Assembly (NCBI GenBank): GCA_050008575.1
Contig: JBEKMJ010000022.1
Span: forward strand, 1 to 64,000
Direction of reading: 5' to 3'
From: Bog-159 sp050008575
Lineage (GTDB): Bacteria; Acidobacteriota; Terriglobia; Bryobacterales; Bryobacteraceae
Length of the DNA stretch: 64,000 bases
The position numbers were made by a program, and so were the translations under genes. Below, piece by piece: positions 1 through 7,988 of this stretch. The notes under the pieces are model-generated. The model was given only the letters and a program-made list of their open reading frames with translations. It did no database searches and was not told where the DNA came from. Position 1 is the first letter of the stretch. The number at the start of each line of letters is the position of its first letter.

Positions 1-1629
1 CTGCGCGAGCTGACGGCGCGCCTGCGCGGTTACGCCGAATCCATCCGCCAGACCATGGAGACTCTCGGCGAGTTGGAAATGATCTTCGCCAAAGCTCGCT
101 TCGCCGTGGATTTCGATTGCGCCATCCCCCGCTTCGGCAGCCGCCTGCTGCTGCGCGACGCGCGCCATCCGCTGCTGCAGGACGTGCTCCGCCGCCAGCG
201 CAAGCCGGTCGTGCCCATCTCTCTGGAGCTAGACGAGGGCTCGCAAACGCTGCTCATCAGCGGTCCGAATACCGGCGGCAAAACCGTCACGCTGAAGACC
301 GTCGGCCTGCTCACTTTGATGGCGCAGTCCGGCCTGCCCGTGCCTGCCGCCGAAGCCGAATTCCCGATTTTCGGCCAGGTGCTCGCCGACATCGGCGACA
401 ATCAGTCGATACAGGAAAGCCTCAGCACGTTTTCCGCGCACATCTCCCACATCCGCGAGATGGCGCTCGATGTGACACCCGATTCCCTCGTCCTGCTCGA
501 CGAGTTGGGCGCCGCCACCGATCCCGAAGAAGGCGGCGCGCTGGGCGTGGCCATCGTGGAACATTTCCGCGCCGCCGGAGCGTATACGCTGGCCTCCACG
601 CATTTGCTCGCGCTGAAGATTTACGGCGCAAATACCCCGGGCGTGCTGAACGCGTCCATGGGTTTCGATGAGCAAACGCTGGAACCGACTTACGTGCTGC
701 ACACCGGCATGCCGGGCAAATCCGCGGGGCTTGAAATCGCCACGCGCCTGGGCATGCCGGAAGACATCATGCATCGCGCGCGTGCGTCGCTGAGCGACCG
801 CGAGCGCGATCTCGCGCGCTTCCTCAGCGAACTGCACCAGCGGCTGAAAGACACGCAGACGCTGGAAGCGGATCTTCGCCGCCAGCAGGCCGCTCTGGTC
901 GCGCGCGAGAAGGAAATAGCCGCCGAATGGGAGAAGCGCGAATCCGCCAAGCTGAAGGAACTGGAGCGCCGCACCGAGCAAATGCTGGCCAAGTTCGACG
1001 AGCAGGCACAGCAAACCATCGATCAAATCGTGCATGGCGCGGACCAGCGCAAGGCGGCCGAGCAGGCCCAGCGCCGCGTGGCTAAGACCAAGCGCGAACT
1101 GCGCGAGGAGTTCCAAACCACCGTGCTCTCCACCCAGGACGAATCGCGGCATGGCGATTTGCGCCGTCCCAAGATTGAAGAGGGCGTGCGTGTGCGTCTG
1201 CAAGGTATCCGCGAACCGGCGCGGGTACGCCGTATACTGGACGGCGACCGCCTGGAAGTGGACGCCGGATTCATGAAAATGCAGGTCTCCGTCGACGACG
1301 TCCTGGAGGTGCTGCCAGACACGGGCGGCGGCGCCAAACTGCCCAAGAACGTGACCTACAAGCCTGCGCCGGAACTCGCGCCCGTGCACCAGGAGATCAA
1401 CGTGATCGGCCAGCGCGCCGCAGAAGCCCGCGACAACGTGGATCAGTTCCTGGACCGCGCCGTGATGGCCACCGCCAGCCGCGTGCGTATCGTGCATGGC
1501 CATGGCATGGGCATACTGCGCAAGGTTCTGTGGGAGCTATTGGAGAAGCATCCGCACGTGCAGAAGCATTATCCGGCGCCGCCGCAAGAGGGGGGGACGG
1601 GGGCGACGATTGTGGAACTGAAGGAGTGA
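1..1629 (+). CDS. mutS2: Endonuclease MutS2, 3' part (5' end outside window)
   Basis: The frame is open from base 1, so the gene starts upstream of the window; about 542 codons are present. MutS2 is a MutS-family ATPase with a C-terminal Smr nuclease domain, linked to suppression of recombination and to ribosome rescue. The Walker A motif GPNTGGKT lies at about 261-284, followed by the ABC-type signature region and Walker B (LVLLDELGAATDPEEG). A long charged coiled-coil linker follows at about 800-1120. The Smr domain ends the protein, with its HGHGMGILRK motif at about 1492-1521. The MutS core and the N-terminal clamp are missing only because the window cuts the gene. A palindromic repeat element follows the stop directly. 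Confidence 0.95.
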   Translation: MRELTARLRGYAESIRQTMETLGELEMIFAKARFAVDFDCAIPRFGSRLLLRDARHPLLQDVLRRQRKPVVPISLELDEGSQTLLISGPNTGGKTVTLKTVGLLTLMAQSGLPVPAAEAEFPIFGQVLADIGDNQSIQESLSTFSAHISHIREMALDVTPDSLVLLDELGAATDPEEGGALGVAIVEHFRAAGAYTLASTHLLALKIYGANTPGVLNASMGFDEQTLEPTYVLHTGMPGKSAGLEIATRLGMPEDIMHRARASLSDRERDLARFLSELHQRLKDTQTLEADLRRQQAALVAREKEIAAEWEKRESAKLKELERRTEQMLAKFDEQAQQTIDQIVHGADQRKAAEQAQRRVAKTKRELREEFQTTVLSTQDESRHGDLRRPKIEEGVRVRLQGIREPARVRRILDGDRLEVDAGFMKMQVSVDDVLEVLPDTGGGAKLPKNVTYKPAPELAPVHQEINVIGQRAAEARDNVDQFLDRAVMATASRVRIVHGHGMGILRKVLWELLEKHPHVQKHYPAPPQEGGTGATIVELKE

Positions 1630-1633
1630 CGTT

Positions 1634-1782
1634 GTGGGGCAGGACTCCAGTCCTGCGCGGGCCCTCCAGGACCCGCTCGTCGAAACAGGCTGATGTGGAC
1701 GTCGGCCGCACGGTACCCCCAGGCAGGCTGGAGGAAAAGGGCGGGTCTGGAGACCCGCCGCAGGCGTAGACGCCTGCCCCAC
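1634..1782. repeat. Palindromic mosaic repeat element, two-ended copy
   Basis: This 149-bp intergenic element begins GTGGGGCAGG (1634-1643) and ends CCTGCCCCAC (1773-1782), a perfect 10-bp terminal inverted repeat. Inside are mini-hairpins such as GGACTCCAGTCC, GGGTCTGGAGACCC and GGCGTAGACGCC. It is the clearest complete member of the family seen throughout the window. It lies between mutS2 and the cytochrome gene. Confidence 0.8.
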
Positions 1783-1839
1783 GTGGGAGCTGCAACACGA
1801 TTTCTGAGGTATCATAGGGCGAATACCGGAGGGATGTCC

Positions 1840-4242
1840 ATGAAGAACTCGGCCCTTTTCCTTGCCGCCGCGGCGTGCCTGCTTCCCGGCGCAGCGCTGA
1901 GCCAGGTCGGCGTCAGCCAGTTTGTCAATTTCGAGTCCTCGCAGACCAACCCCGTGCGGCTCTCGCCGGACGGCACCAGATTGTTCGCGGTCGATACGCC
2001 GGATGCGCGGGTTTCCGTGTTCAACGTCGCGCAGCCCGGCAATCCCGTGTTGATCGCCGAGATCCCCGTGGGTATCGAGCCGGTTTCGGTGAATCCACGC
2101 ACCGACGACGAGGTCTGGGTGGTCAACCAGGAGTCCGATTCCGTCAGTGTCGTATCGGTTTCGAAGGGCATTGTCACCGACACACTCCAAGCCAAGGACG
2201 AGCCGATGGACGTGGTGTTCGCCGGCGGGCTCGCTTTCGTTTCCATCTCGCGCAGCAACCAGATCAATGCATATAACGTAACGACGCACGCGCTGGTGGC
2301 GTCCATACCGGTATTCGGCGGCAGCCCACGGGCATTGGCTGTCAGCAAGGACGGCACCAAGGTGTATGCCGCTTTCGCCATTTCCGGCAATGCGACTACC
2401 ATCATTCCGGTGCCGGAAGCGCCTCCTCCTCCCCCTCCCACTAACCCGAAGCTGCCGCCCGCGCCCGCGCAAGGCATTATCGTGCAGGCCACCGATCCGA
2501 GTTGGTCCTCATTCATCCAATTCAACATGCCCGATAACGACGTGGTGGAAATCGACGTGGCCAGCCAAACGGCGACTCGTTATTTCTCTGGCGTGGGGAC
2601 CATCAACCTGGGCCTCGCGGTGAGTCCTGTCACAGGCGATTTGTATGTGGCCAATACCGATGCGCTAAACCTGGTGCGGTTTGAGCCCAACCTGCGCGGC
2701 CATTTCATCGACAGCCGGATTACGCGCGTTTCCATCGCCTCCGGAGTCGTGACTCCCTTCGACCTGAACCCCAACATCAATTACTCGCAATTGCCGAATC
2801 CGGTGGCGCTCAGCACCGCGCTCTCCCAACCGGCGGGCACCGTGTTCGACCCCAGCGGCAATTTCATGTGGCTGGCCGCGTTCGGCACCGACCGCGTAGC
2901 AAAGGTCGATAACAGCGGAAACGTGCTCCAGCGCATTGAAATCGGCGACACCCCCGGCGCAAAGTCGGACCCCACGCACAAGCGCGGCCCGCGCGGCCTC
3001 GCGCTGAACGCCTCGGCGCAGACTCTCTATGTGCTCAACCGTATCTCGAATAGCCTGTCGGTGGTGAACACTGCGTCCGGCACGGTCACTAAGGAAATAG
3101 CCGTGGGCAGCTACGATCCCACGCCATCCGATATCAAGGCCGGTCGCGGATTCCTTTATGACGCCAAGCTATCGGGCAATGGCACGGGCGCCTGCGCATC
3201 GTGCCACGTGGATGGCGACATGGACCACCTGGCGTGGGACTTGGGCGATCCCGACGGCAATATGACGTCCGCCAAGGATCCGGTCACAGTCGTTTTTCAC
3301 CCCATGAAGGGTCCCATGACGACGCTGGCGCTAAAGGGTCTCGACACCCTGCAGCCCTACCACTGGCGCGGCGATAAAGCCAATTTTGCGGCTTTCAATT
3401 CCTCTTTCAATCAGTTGCTGGGCGGCAGCGAGTTATCGGACGCCGACATGACCACCTACCAGGACTTCGTCTTCTCGATCCTTTTCCAGCCGAATCCCAA
3501 TGAGAACCTGGACCGCACTCTGCCCACCAGCCTGGCGGGCGGGAACCCGCAAACCGGCTTCAATATTTTCACCACCCAGCCATTCACGTTCGATATCGTC
3601 ACGTGTAACCTCTGTCATCTGTATGCCAGCCAGGGCACCGACCGGTTCATCATTCCGAAGTCACTGCTCGAGCAGCCGCAACCGTTCAAGACGCCGCAGT
3701 TGCGCAACATCTATCAGAAGCTGTTATTCAATAATGCCCCCGGCGCATCCACCATCGACGGCTATGGCCTGCTGCACGACGGCTCCGATGCCGGGACGCT
3801 GGAGTTCCTGTCGGATCCCGTTTTCGGATCGTTTTCCAATAACGTCGAAATTCAGACGCAACTGAATTCTTACATGCTCTGTTTCGACACCGGCATGGCG
3901 CCCACGGTGGGTTACACCATCACCATGACGGCGGCTAATGTGAACAGCGCGGGAGCGTCGGGCGCTTGGAACATTTTAGAGGGCCAAGCCAAGCTCTACA
4001 ATATCGACTTGATTATGAAGGGTACGATCCAGGGACAAGTGCATGGGTTGTTGTACGAGACGAAAACCAACAATTACGTGACGGATACCACGGGACTCGG
4101 ACCTTTCACCCACGCGCAACTGGTGAGCTTCATCCTGTCCGGGGACACGCTGAGTCCCATGGGCGTGCCATACGGAACGGGACTCCGCATGGGCATCGAC
4201 CGGAATCTGGATGGCGTGCTGGACGGCGATCAAGCGCATTAG
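1840..4242 (+). CDS. Secreted YVTN-type beta-propeller protein with two c-type haem motifs
   Basis: About 800 aa, predicted to be exported and to act in the periplasm or on the outer surface, probably in electron transfer or oxidation of an unknown substrate. ATG 1840 is chosen because GGAGGG (1828-1833) sits 6 nt upstream and a signal peptide (MKNSALFLAAAACLLPG) follows; the frame is open further upstream, but no better start is seen. Residues about 25-440 hold WD/YVTN-like propeller blades (RLSPDGTRLFAVDTPDARV, ALNASAQTLYVLNRISNSL). CxxCH haem motifs follow at residue 452 (CASCH) and residue 589 (CNLCH), as in dihaem peroxidase or MauG-like domains fused to propellers. A proline-rich loop lies near residue 195. 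The catalytic activity is not deducible. Confidence 0.8.
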   Translation: MKNSALFLAAAACLLPGAALSQVGVSQFVNFESSQTNPVRLSPDGTRLFAVDTPDARVSVFNVAQPGNPVLIAEIPVGIEPVSVNPRTDDEVWVVNQESDSVSVVSVSKGIVTDTLQAKDEPMDVVFAGGLAFVSISRSNQINAYNVTTHALVASIPVFGGSPRALAVSKDGTKVYAAFAISGNATTIIPVPEAPPPPPPTNPKLPPAPAQGIIVQATDPSWSSFIQFNMPDNDVVEIDVASQTATRYFSGVGTINLGLAVSPVTGDLYVANTDALNLVRFEPNLRGHFIDSRITRVSIASGVVTPFDLNPNINYSQLPNPVALSTALSQPAGTVFDPSGNFMWLAAFGTDRVAKVDNSGNVLQRIEIGDTPGAKSDPTHKRGPRGLALNASAQTLYVLNRISNSLSVVNTASGTVTKEIAVGSYDPTPSDIKAGRGFLYDAKLSGNGTGACASCHVDGDMDHLAWDLGDPDGNMTSAKDPVTVVFHPMKGPMTTLALKGLDTLQPYHWRGDKANFAAFNSSFNQLLGGSELSDADMTTYQDFVFSILFQPNPNENLDRTLPTSLAGGNPQTGFNIFTTQPFTFDIVTCNLCHLYASQGTDRFIIPKSLLEQPQPFKTPQLRNIYQKLLFNNAPGASTIDGYGLLHDGSDAGTLEFLSDPVFGSFSNNVEIQTQLNSYMLCFDTGMAPTVGYTITMTAANVNSAGASGAWNILEGQAKLYNIDLIMKGTIQGQVHGLLYETKTNNYVTDTTGLGPFTHAQLVSFILSGDTLSPMGVPYGTGLRMGIDRNLDGVLDGDQAH

Positions 4243-4331
4243 TGGAGGGCGGGCAATTCTGCCCGCAGCCGGCTTTTTAGCCGGCTCTGGCCGCCTGAAA
4301 GGCGGCTGCGGCCAGAATTGGCCGCCCCGCA
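4243..4331. repeat. Palindromic repeat between convergent genes
   Basis: Four consecutive mini-palindromes fill the gap between two convergent stop codons: GCGGGCAATTCTGCCCGC, GCCGGCTTTTTAGCCGGC, GCCGCCTGAAAGGCGGC and GGCCAGAATTGGCC. The element is almost identical to the one at 13325-13410. It may act as a bidirectional terminator, although there is no U-tract. Confidence 0.75.
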
Positions 4332-4332
4332 C

Positions 4333-5517
4333 TTACGCGCGCGTCAGAAAGATCGGCAGCCCCAACTTATTCGCGTAATTCGGCCGATACCGCCGCGTGT
4401 TATACATCGTCTCCAAGTCCACCCGGCGCGAGCCTAACTTCGGGTCGGGTATGGGCACCGCCGCGTAGCAACCGCCGGAGATAGCCATCATCATGCCATG
4501 CTGGCCCTGTTGGATACAGTCCATCGCCATGCTGGCGAACGTGGACGCCACCATCTTGTCCACGAAATCCGGACTGCCGCTACGCAGGTCGTAAGTCAGA
4601 TCGCTGACGATCGTCTCTTCGCCGGTGGACTTCTTGATCTCCTCGGCCAAGTCCTCGCCCACGTTCATTTTCTTCTTATGCCCGAACGCATCCGCCTCGC
4701 CGACCTCTTTTACCTGGTAGCCTTCCCACTCCGCGCCCTCCGACAAAATAATCAGGGCATAGTTACTCGGGTTGTACTGCTTGTCGGTGATCAGCAACTC
4801 AATCAGGTGCGGCAGATTGAACTTGTATTCCGGGATACAGCACCGCATGGACGTCACATACGCCGTGTACAGCGCGGTATATCCGGCATCGCGTCCGAAG
4901 ATGCGGAAGACGCCGATGCGCTCGTGCGATCCTACGGTCGTGCGCTGGCGTTCGATGGCTTCGGTGGCGCGCGTGATGGCCGTCGAAAACCCGATGCAGT
5001 ATTCGGTGTTCCGCACGTCGTTATCCATGGTCTTCGGGATGGCGATGACCTTAAAGCCCTCCGAGTCCAGGCGCGCGGCGTAGCTCAGCGTGTCGTCGCC
5101 GCCGATGGCGATCAGGTAATCCAGTCCCAACGTCTCCACATTCTTCAGCACGCGGCTGGTCATGTCGTAGACTACCGATGTCACGCCCTTCTTGGTGACC
5201 TCGGACTTGGGGAATTCCAGGCCCTTCACCACCGGGGGCAGGGCTTTCATCTTGGCCGGATTGGTGCGGGAACTATGCAGATAGGTGCCGCCCGTGCGGT
5301 CGATGGTGCGGGTGTTCTCGCGGTTGAGCGGCAAAATGTAGCGCGCCCGGCTGGCCGGGTCGTCCAGATTGACATGCGTCAGGCCTTCCCAGCCGCGGCG
5401 AATACCGATGACTTCGCAATCGATTTCGCTTCCTCTGTAAACGACGGTCTTGATGACGGAATTCAGGCCCGGCACGTCTCCGCCGCCGGTGAGTATACCG
5501 ATCCGCTTCGCAGGCAT
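4333..5517 (-). CDS. pfkA: 6-phosphofructokinase, PPi-type active-site residues
   Basis: 394 aa. It phosphorylates fructose 6-phosphate to the 1,6-bisphosphate in glycolysis. The N-terminal GILTGGGDVPGLN loop, GGDDT (residues 139-143) and PKTMDND (161-167) are the family's phosphoryl-donor and catalytic motifs. Family knowledge: ATP enzymes have Gly in the positions occupied here by Asp142 (GGDGS) and Lys162 (PGTIDND), whereas Asp plus Lys is typical of PPi-dependent PFKs. The donor is therefore probably pyrophosphate and the reaction reversible. This is inference, since some group III enzymes with Asp/Lys use ATP. ATG 5517 has an AGGAG on the coding strand 5 nt upstream. It stands alone, convergent with the cytochrome gene. 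Confidence 0.92.
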   Translation of the reverse strand: MPAKRIGILTGGGDVPGLNSVIKTVVYRGSEIDCEVIGIRRGWEGLTHVNLDDPASRARYILPLNRENTRTIDRTGGTYLHSSRTNPAKMKALPPVVKGLEFPKSEVTKKGVTSVVYDMTSRVLKNVETLGLDYLIAIGGDDTLSYAARLDSEGFKVIAIPKTMDNDVRNTEYCIGFSTAITRATEAIERQRTTVGSHERIGVFRIFGRDAGYTALYTAYVTSMRCCIPEYKFNLPHLIELLITDKQYNPSNYALIILSEGAEWEGYQVKEVGEADAFGHKKKMNVGEDLAEEIKKSTGEETIVSDLTYDLRSGSPDFVDKMVASTFASMAMDCIQQGQHGMMMAISGGCYAAVPIPDPKLGSRRVDLETMYNTRRYRPNYANKLGLPIFLTRA

Positions 5518-5558
5518 CCATGCTCCTTCAATTGGGGATTTAACACCTCATTATACAG

Positions 5559-5630
5559 TGGGGCGGCCCTCCAGGCCTGCGCGGGTTCTCCAGAACCCGC
5601 TCTTTGGCCGCTCTGGGCGCGGCGGGTCGA
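5559..5630. repeat. Palindromic repeat, one-ended copy
   Basis: It starts GTGGGGCGGCC and contains GGCCCTCCAGGCC and GCGGGTTCTCCAGAACCCGC mini-hairpins. It lies upstream of pfkA and of the divergent TPR gene, so it sits in their shared promoter region. Confidence 0.6.
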
Positions 5631-5714
5631 ATTTTCTTGAGCACTTTCGCGCAGTTTCCGCGCATACACTAGGTGAGGATCGGCAGTTCAATTTCAATCC
5701 TGGAGCCGGGTAAC

Positions 5715-6374
5715 ATGAAGGGTCCATTATGCGCGTGGCCGATAATCGCCGCGTTTATCGCGTTGTCGACAGCCGTGGCCAGCCCTCAGGAGCAAGCTGC
5801 GCCAAAATCCGCCGCCCAGCCCGAGGACCTCCTGGCCAAAGCCCTCAACCTGCTTCCATCCAAGCAATGGCTGGAGATCAAGACCATTCTGGTCGAAGGC
5901 ATCAAGGGAATGCCCGAAAACTGGTCGCCGATTGAGGTCCAGGCGGGCGCCACCCCGGAGGAGGAGCGCGTGCTGTTCAATGCCTGGGACTCGCGCGAAG
6001 TCATCGCCTTCCTCACGGAACACGCTTCACAGCGCCCAGCCGCCGCGCCCGGCCCATCGTATTCCAAAGCGTACTGGCTCCTGGGCGCGGCGGATCTCGA
6101 GATCGGAAGCGTTAAAGACGCTGAGGACGCGTTGGATCGCGGATTAAAACTCGAACCTGACCAGCCCACTCTCCTGTGCGAAAAGGCGTTCTGTTACCAG
6201 AAGGAAAAGCGCTATCAGGAAGCGCTGGACCTTTATAAGCGGGCAGCCGCCGCGCGCACTTGGGCATCGCGGTCCGAGATGGGGCGCGCCTGGCGGGGCC
6301 AGGGCAACTGCCTGACGGACCTCGGGCAATTGGACGCAGCCGAGTCGGCCCTGCGGACGGCATTGCAGTTTTGA
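5715..6374 (+). CDS. Exported TPR protein, N-terminal part of a probably frameshifted TPR-TonB gene
   Basis: 219 aa from ATG 5715, chosen because it opens a signal peptide (MKGPLCAWPIIAAFIALSTA); an in-frame ATG at 5673 is less likely. Residues about 110-215 contain TPR-type helices (AYWLLGAADLEIGSVKDAE, LLCEKAFCYQKEKRYQEAL). The frame stops at a TGA inside TTTTGACC (6369-6376). Without one T, the reading continues as LQFDPATW into the open +1 frame that carries the TonB domain at 6505-6765. TPR-TonB fusions are common in Acidobacteriota, so this is probably the front half of one gene; the lesion is either a mutation or a sequence error. Confidence 0.6.
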   Translation: MKGPLCAWPIIAAFIALSTAVASPQEQAAPKSAAQPEDLLAKALNLLPSKQWLEIKTILVEGIKGMPENWSPIEVQAGATPEEERVLFNAWDSREVIAFLTEHASQRPAAAPGPSYSKAYWLLGAADLEIGSVKDAEDALDRGLKLEPDQPTLLCEKAFCYQKEKRYQEALDLYKRAAAARTWASRSEMGRAWRGQGNCLTDLGQLDAAESALRTALQF

Positions 6375-6375
6375 C

Positions 6376-6765
6376 CCGGCCACCTGGCGGCGGTTAACTC
6401 GCTCGGTTTCGTTCGAAGGCAACGCCAGACGTCCTCCCGCCGGTAAATCGGGCTTCCTGTGGCAGCGCGTTGGCGTCGAGTGGAGTGCGCAATCGGCGAA
6501 TCTGATGACGAAGGTCGATCCGGTCTATCCCTGGTTGGTTGGACGCATGCGTATTCAGGGCACCGTAAAGTATGACGTCTTGATTCTAGCGGACGGCACC
6601 ATCGGCCAACTGACCATCAAATCCGGCCCCAAGCCGCTGCAAGAAGCCGCCACGGAAGCACTTCGGCAATGGGTCTTCAAGCCAACATTGGTAAACGGCG
6701 AGCCGGTGGAGGTCTCCACGCAGATCGAGATCGAGGTGCGTCCCGCCGAGGCGCATGCGATGTAA
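6376..6765 (+). pseudogene. TonB C-terminal domain, separated from its N-terminus by a frameshift
   Basis: An open frame runs from about 6316 to 6765 with no good start until ATG 6505, which lacks a convincing Shine-Dalgarno. The product has a clear TonB C-terminal domain: VDPVYPWLVGRMRIQGTV, then ADGTIGQLTIKSG, then QWVFKPTLVNGEPVEVST. This fold normally contacts outer-membrane receptors. Without the preceding frame it has no signal or membrane anchor, so it is best read as the back half of the TPR gene ending at 6374. A short product from 6505 (86 aa) cannot be excluded. Confidence 0.6.
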
Positions 6766-6788
6766 TGCTCTGTGCAGGCGTCCTGTAG

Positions 6789-7049
6789 CTACTGCGCGCT
6801 TCGCCGCGGCGATTCGGTCTCGCGGTCGCGAGCAGCGGCTTGCCCGGCAAGTTCGGCGATGCGGGCCCCCGAGCGTGTCGTTGGTTTGGGCAACGCGGTC
6901 GCCCAGGTCGGCGACCTTGATGGTGAGGTCGTTTAGTTGACGCTGTGTGTCGCGCCAGAGGGCGCGGAATTCCTCGCGGTCTTTGCGGCGCTCCTCGGCA
7001 AGGCCGGCGGCTACGTGCTCGATGCGTTCGAAGCGTTCTTCGATGGTCA
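6789..7049 (-). pseudogene. Small coiled-coil protein with a frameshift in a G-run
   Basis: ATG at 7049 follows GGAG at good spacing. The first 60 residues are a charged heptad-like helix (MTIEERFERIEHVAAGLAEE through NDLTIKVADLGDRV). At the five-G run near 6868-6872 the frame runs off into Arg/Pro-rich sequence. Removing one G gives a coherent end, TLGARIAELAGQAAARD, and a TAG at 6789-6791, for about 86 aa. Small coiled-coil proteins of this style are frequent in Solibacter-like genomes; function unknown. It may be intact if the G-run is a sequence error. Confidence 0.5.
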
Positions 7050-7139
7050 TCGTTTTCTCCATCGTAACTGAGGGGCGGGTGCGCCGCCTCGACATCCACC
7101 CGCATGCTATCCTGAAAAACATACGAGTGCCTCCTCCAA

Positions 7140-7940
7140 ATGCGCCGCCGCTTGCTCATCCGCGGTAGTCTTGTGGCCATTTCGGTGACGGCGTTGCTCG
7201 CCCTCCAGGCCACTTTCCGCGAGTTTCCCGCTTTGGAGGACGACCACGTTCCCGTGCCCCCCGACGCCTACGAAAAAACCGAATGGGCCTTCACCCGCCT
7301 GATGTATCCGTCCGGCCGGCACGCCAGCGTGTTTGGCCAGACCGGCAGTTGGCCCACCGATTATCCCAAGGCCGACCGCCAGTTCGTGCAAGGCGTCCGC
7401 CGCCTCACCCGCATCCACACTCGTTCGTCTGAACAGGTAGTGGACTTGGACGGCGACGAAGTTTTCAATTGGCCCTGGCTCTACGCGGTCGAGATGGGCC
7501 ACTCGAACCTGACCGATGCCGAATGCGCCAAACTGCGTGAATATCTGCTGCGCGGCGGATTCTTCATGTGCGACGACTTCCACGGCAGCGGCGAATGGAA
7601 CGTCTTCCTGGAAAGCATCCAGCGTGTGTTCCCGGACCGCCCCATCGTCGAAATCGATAACCAGGACGCCATCTTCCACGTCCTATACGACATAGGCGAG
7701 CGGATTCAAGTGCCCGGCATACAATATTGGTACACCGGCCGTATCTGGGAAAAGGACGGCAAAACGCCCCACTGGCGCGCCATTTACGACGATGACGGCC
7801 GCGTGATGGTGGCCATCTGCTTCAACCAGGATAACGGCGATGCCTGGGAGTGGGCCGACCATCCGCGCTACCCCGAGCGATATGCTTCGCAAGCCTACCG
7901 CATGGGGATCAACTATATCATTTACGCCATGACGCACTAA
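7140..7940 (+). CDS. DUF4159 domain protein
   Basis: 266 aa with an N-terminal hydrophobic segment (about residues 7-25: signal or anchor) followed by a DUF4159 domain, a glutamine-amidotransferase-like Rossmann fold. Recognised from YLLRGGFFMCDDFHG and the C-terminal MGINYIIYAMTH. The biochemical role is unknown. DUF4159 genes are found with MoxR, BatA and VWA genes, and here it is the first gene of that cluster, 48 nt before the VWA membrane protein. Its stop codon region is duplicated as an 11-bp tandem repeat. Confidence 0.85.
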   Translation: MRRRLLIRGSLVAISVTALLALQATFREFPALEDDHVPVPPDAYEKTEWAFTRLMYPSGRHASVFGQTGSWPTDYPKADRQFVQGVRRLTRIHTRSSEQVVDLDGDEVFNWPWLYAVEMGHSNLTDAECAKLREYLLRGGFFMCDDFHGSGEWNVFLESIQRVFPDRPIVEIDNQDAIFHVLYDIGERIQVPGIQYWYTGRIWEKDGKTPHWRAIYDDDGRVMVAICFNQDNGDAWEWADHPRYPERYASQAYRMGINYIIYAMTH

Positions 7941-7973
7941 CGACGCACTAACGACGCACTAATGACGCATTAG
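7929..7973 (+). repeat. 11-bp tandem repeat over a stop codon
   Basis: Four copies of GACGCACTAAC-like 11-mers, the last slightly changed (TGACGCATTAG). The first copy encodes the final Thr-His-stop of the DUF4159 gene, so the repeat supplies several stop codons. It probably arose by slippage. Confidence 0.85.
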
Positions 7974-7988
7974 AATCCCAAGGCCATC

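Noticed and set aside
229..1503. Long open frame on the minus strand opposite mutS2
   Set aside because: It lies antisense to a clear MutS2 frame, is His/Ala/Arg-rich in a way typical of GC-rich shadow frames, and shows no domain.
4498..5640. 380-codon plus-strand frame opposite pfkA
   Set aside because: Antisense shadow of a motif-complete phosphofructokinase.
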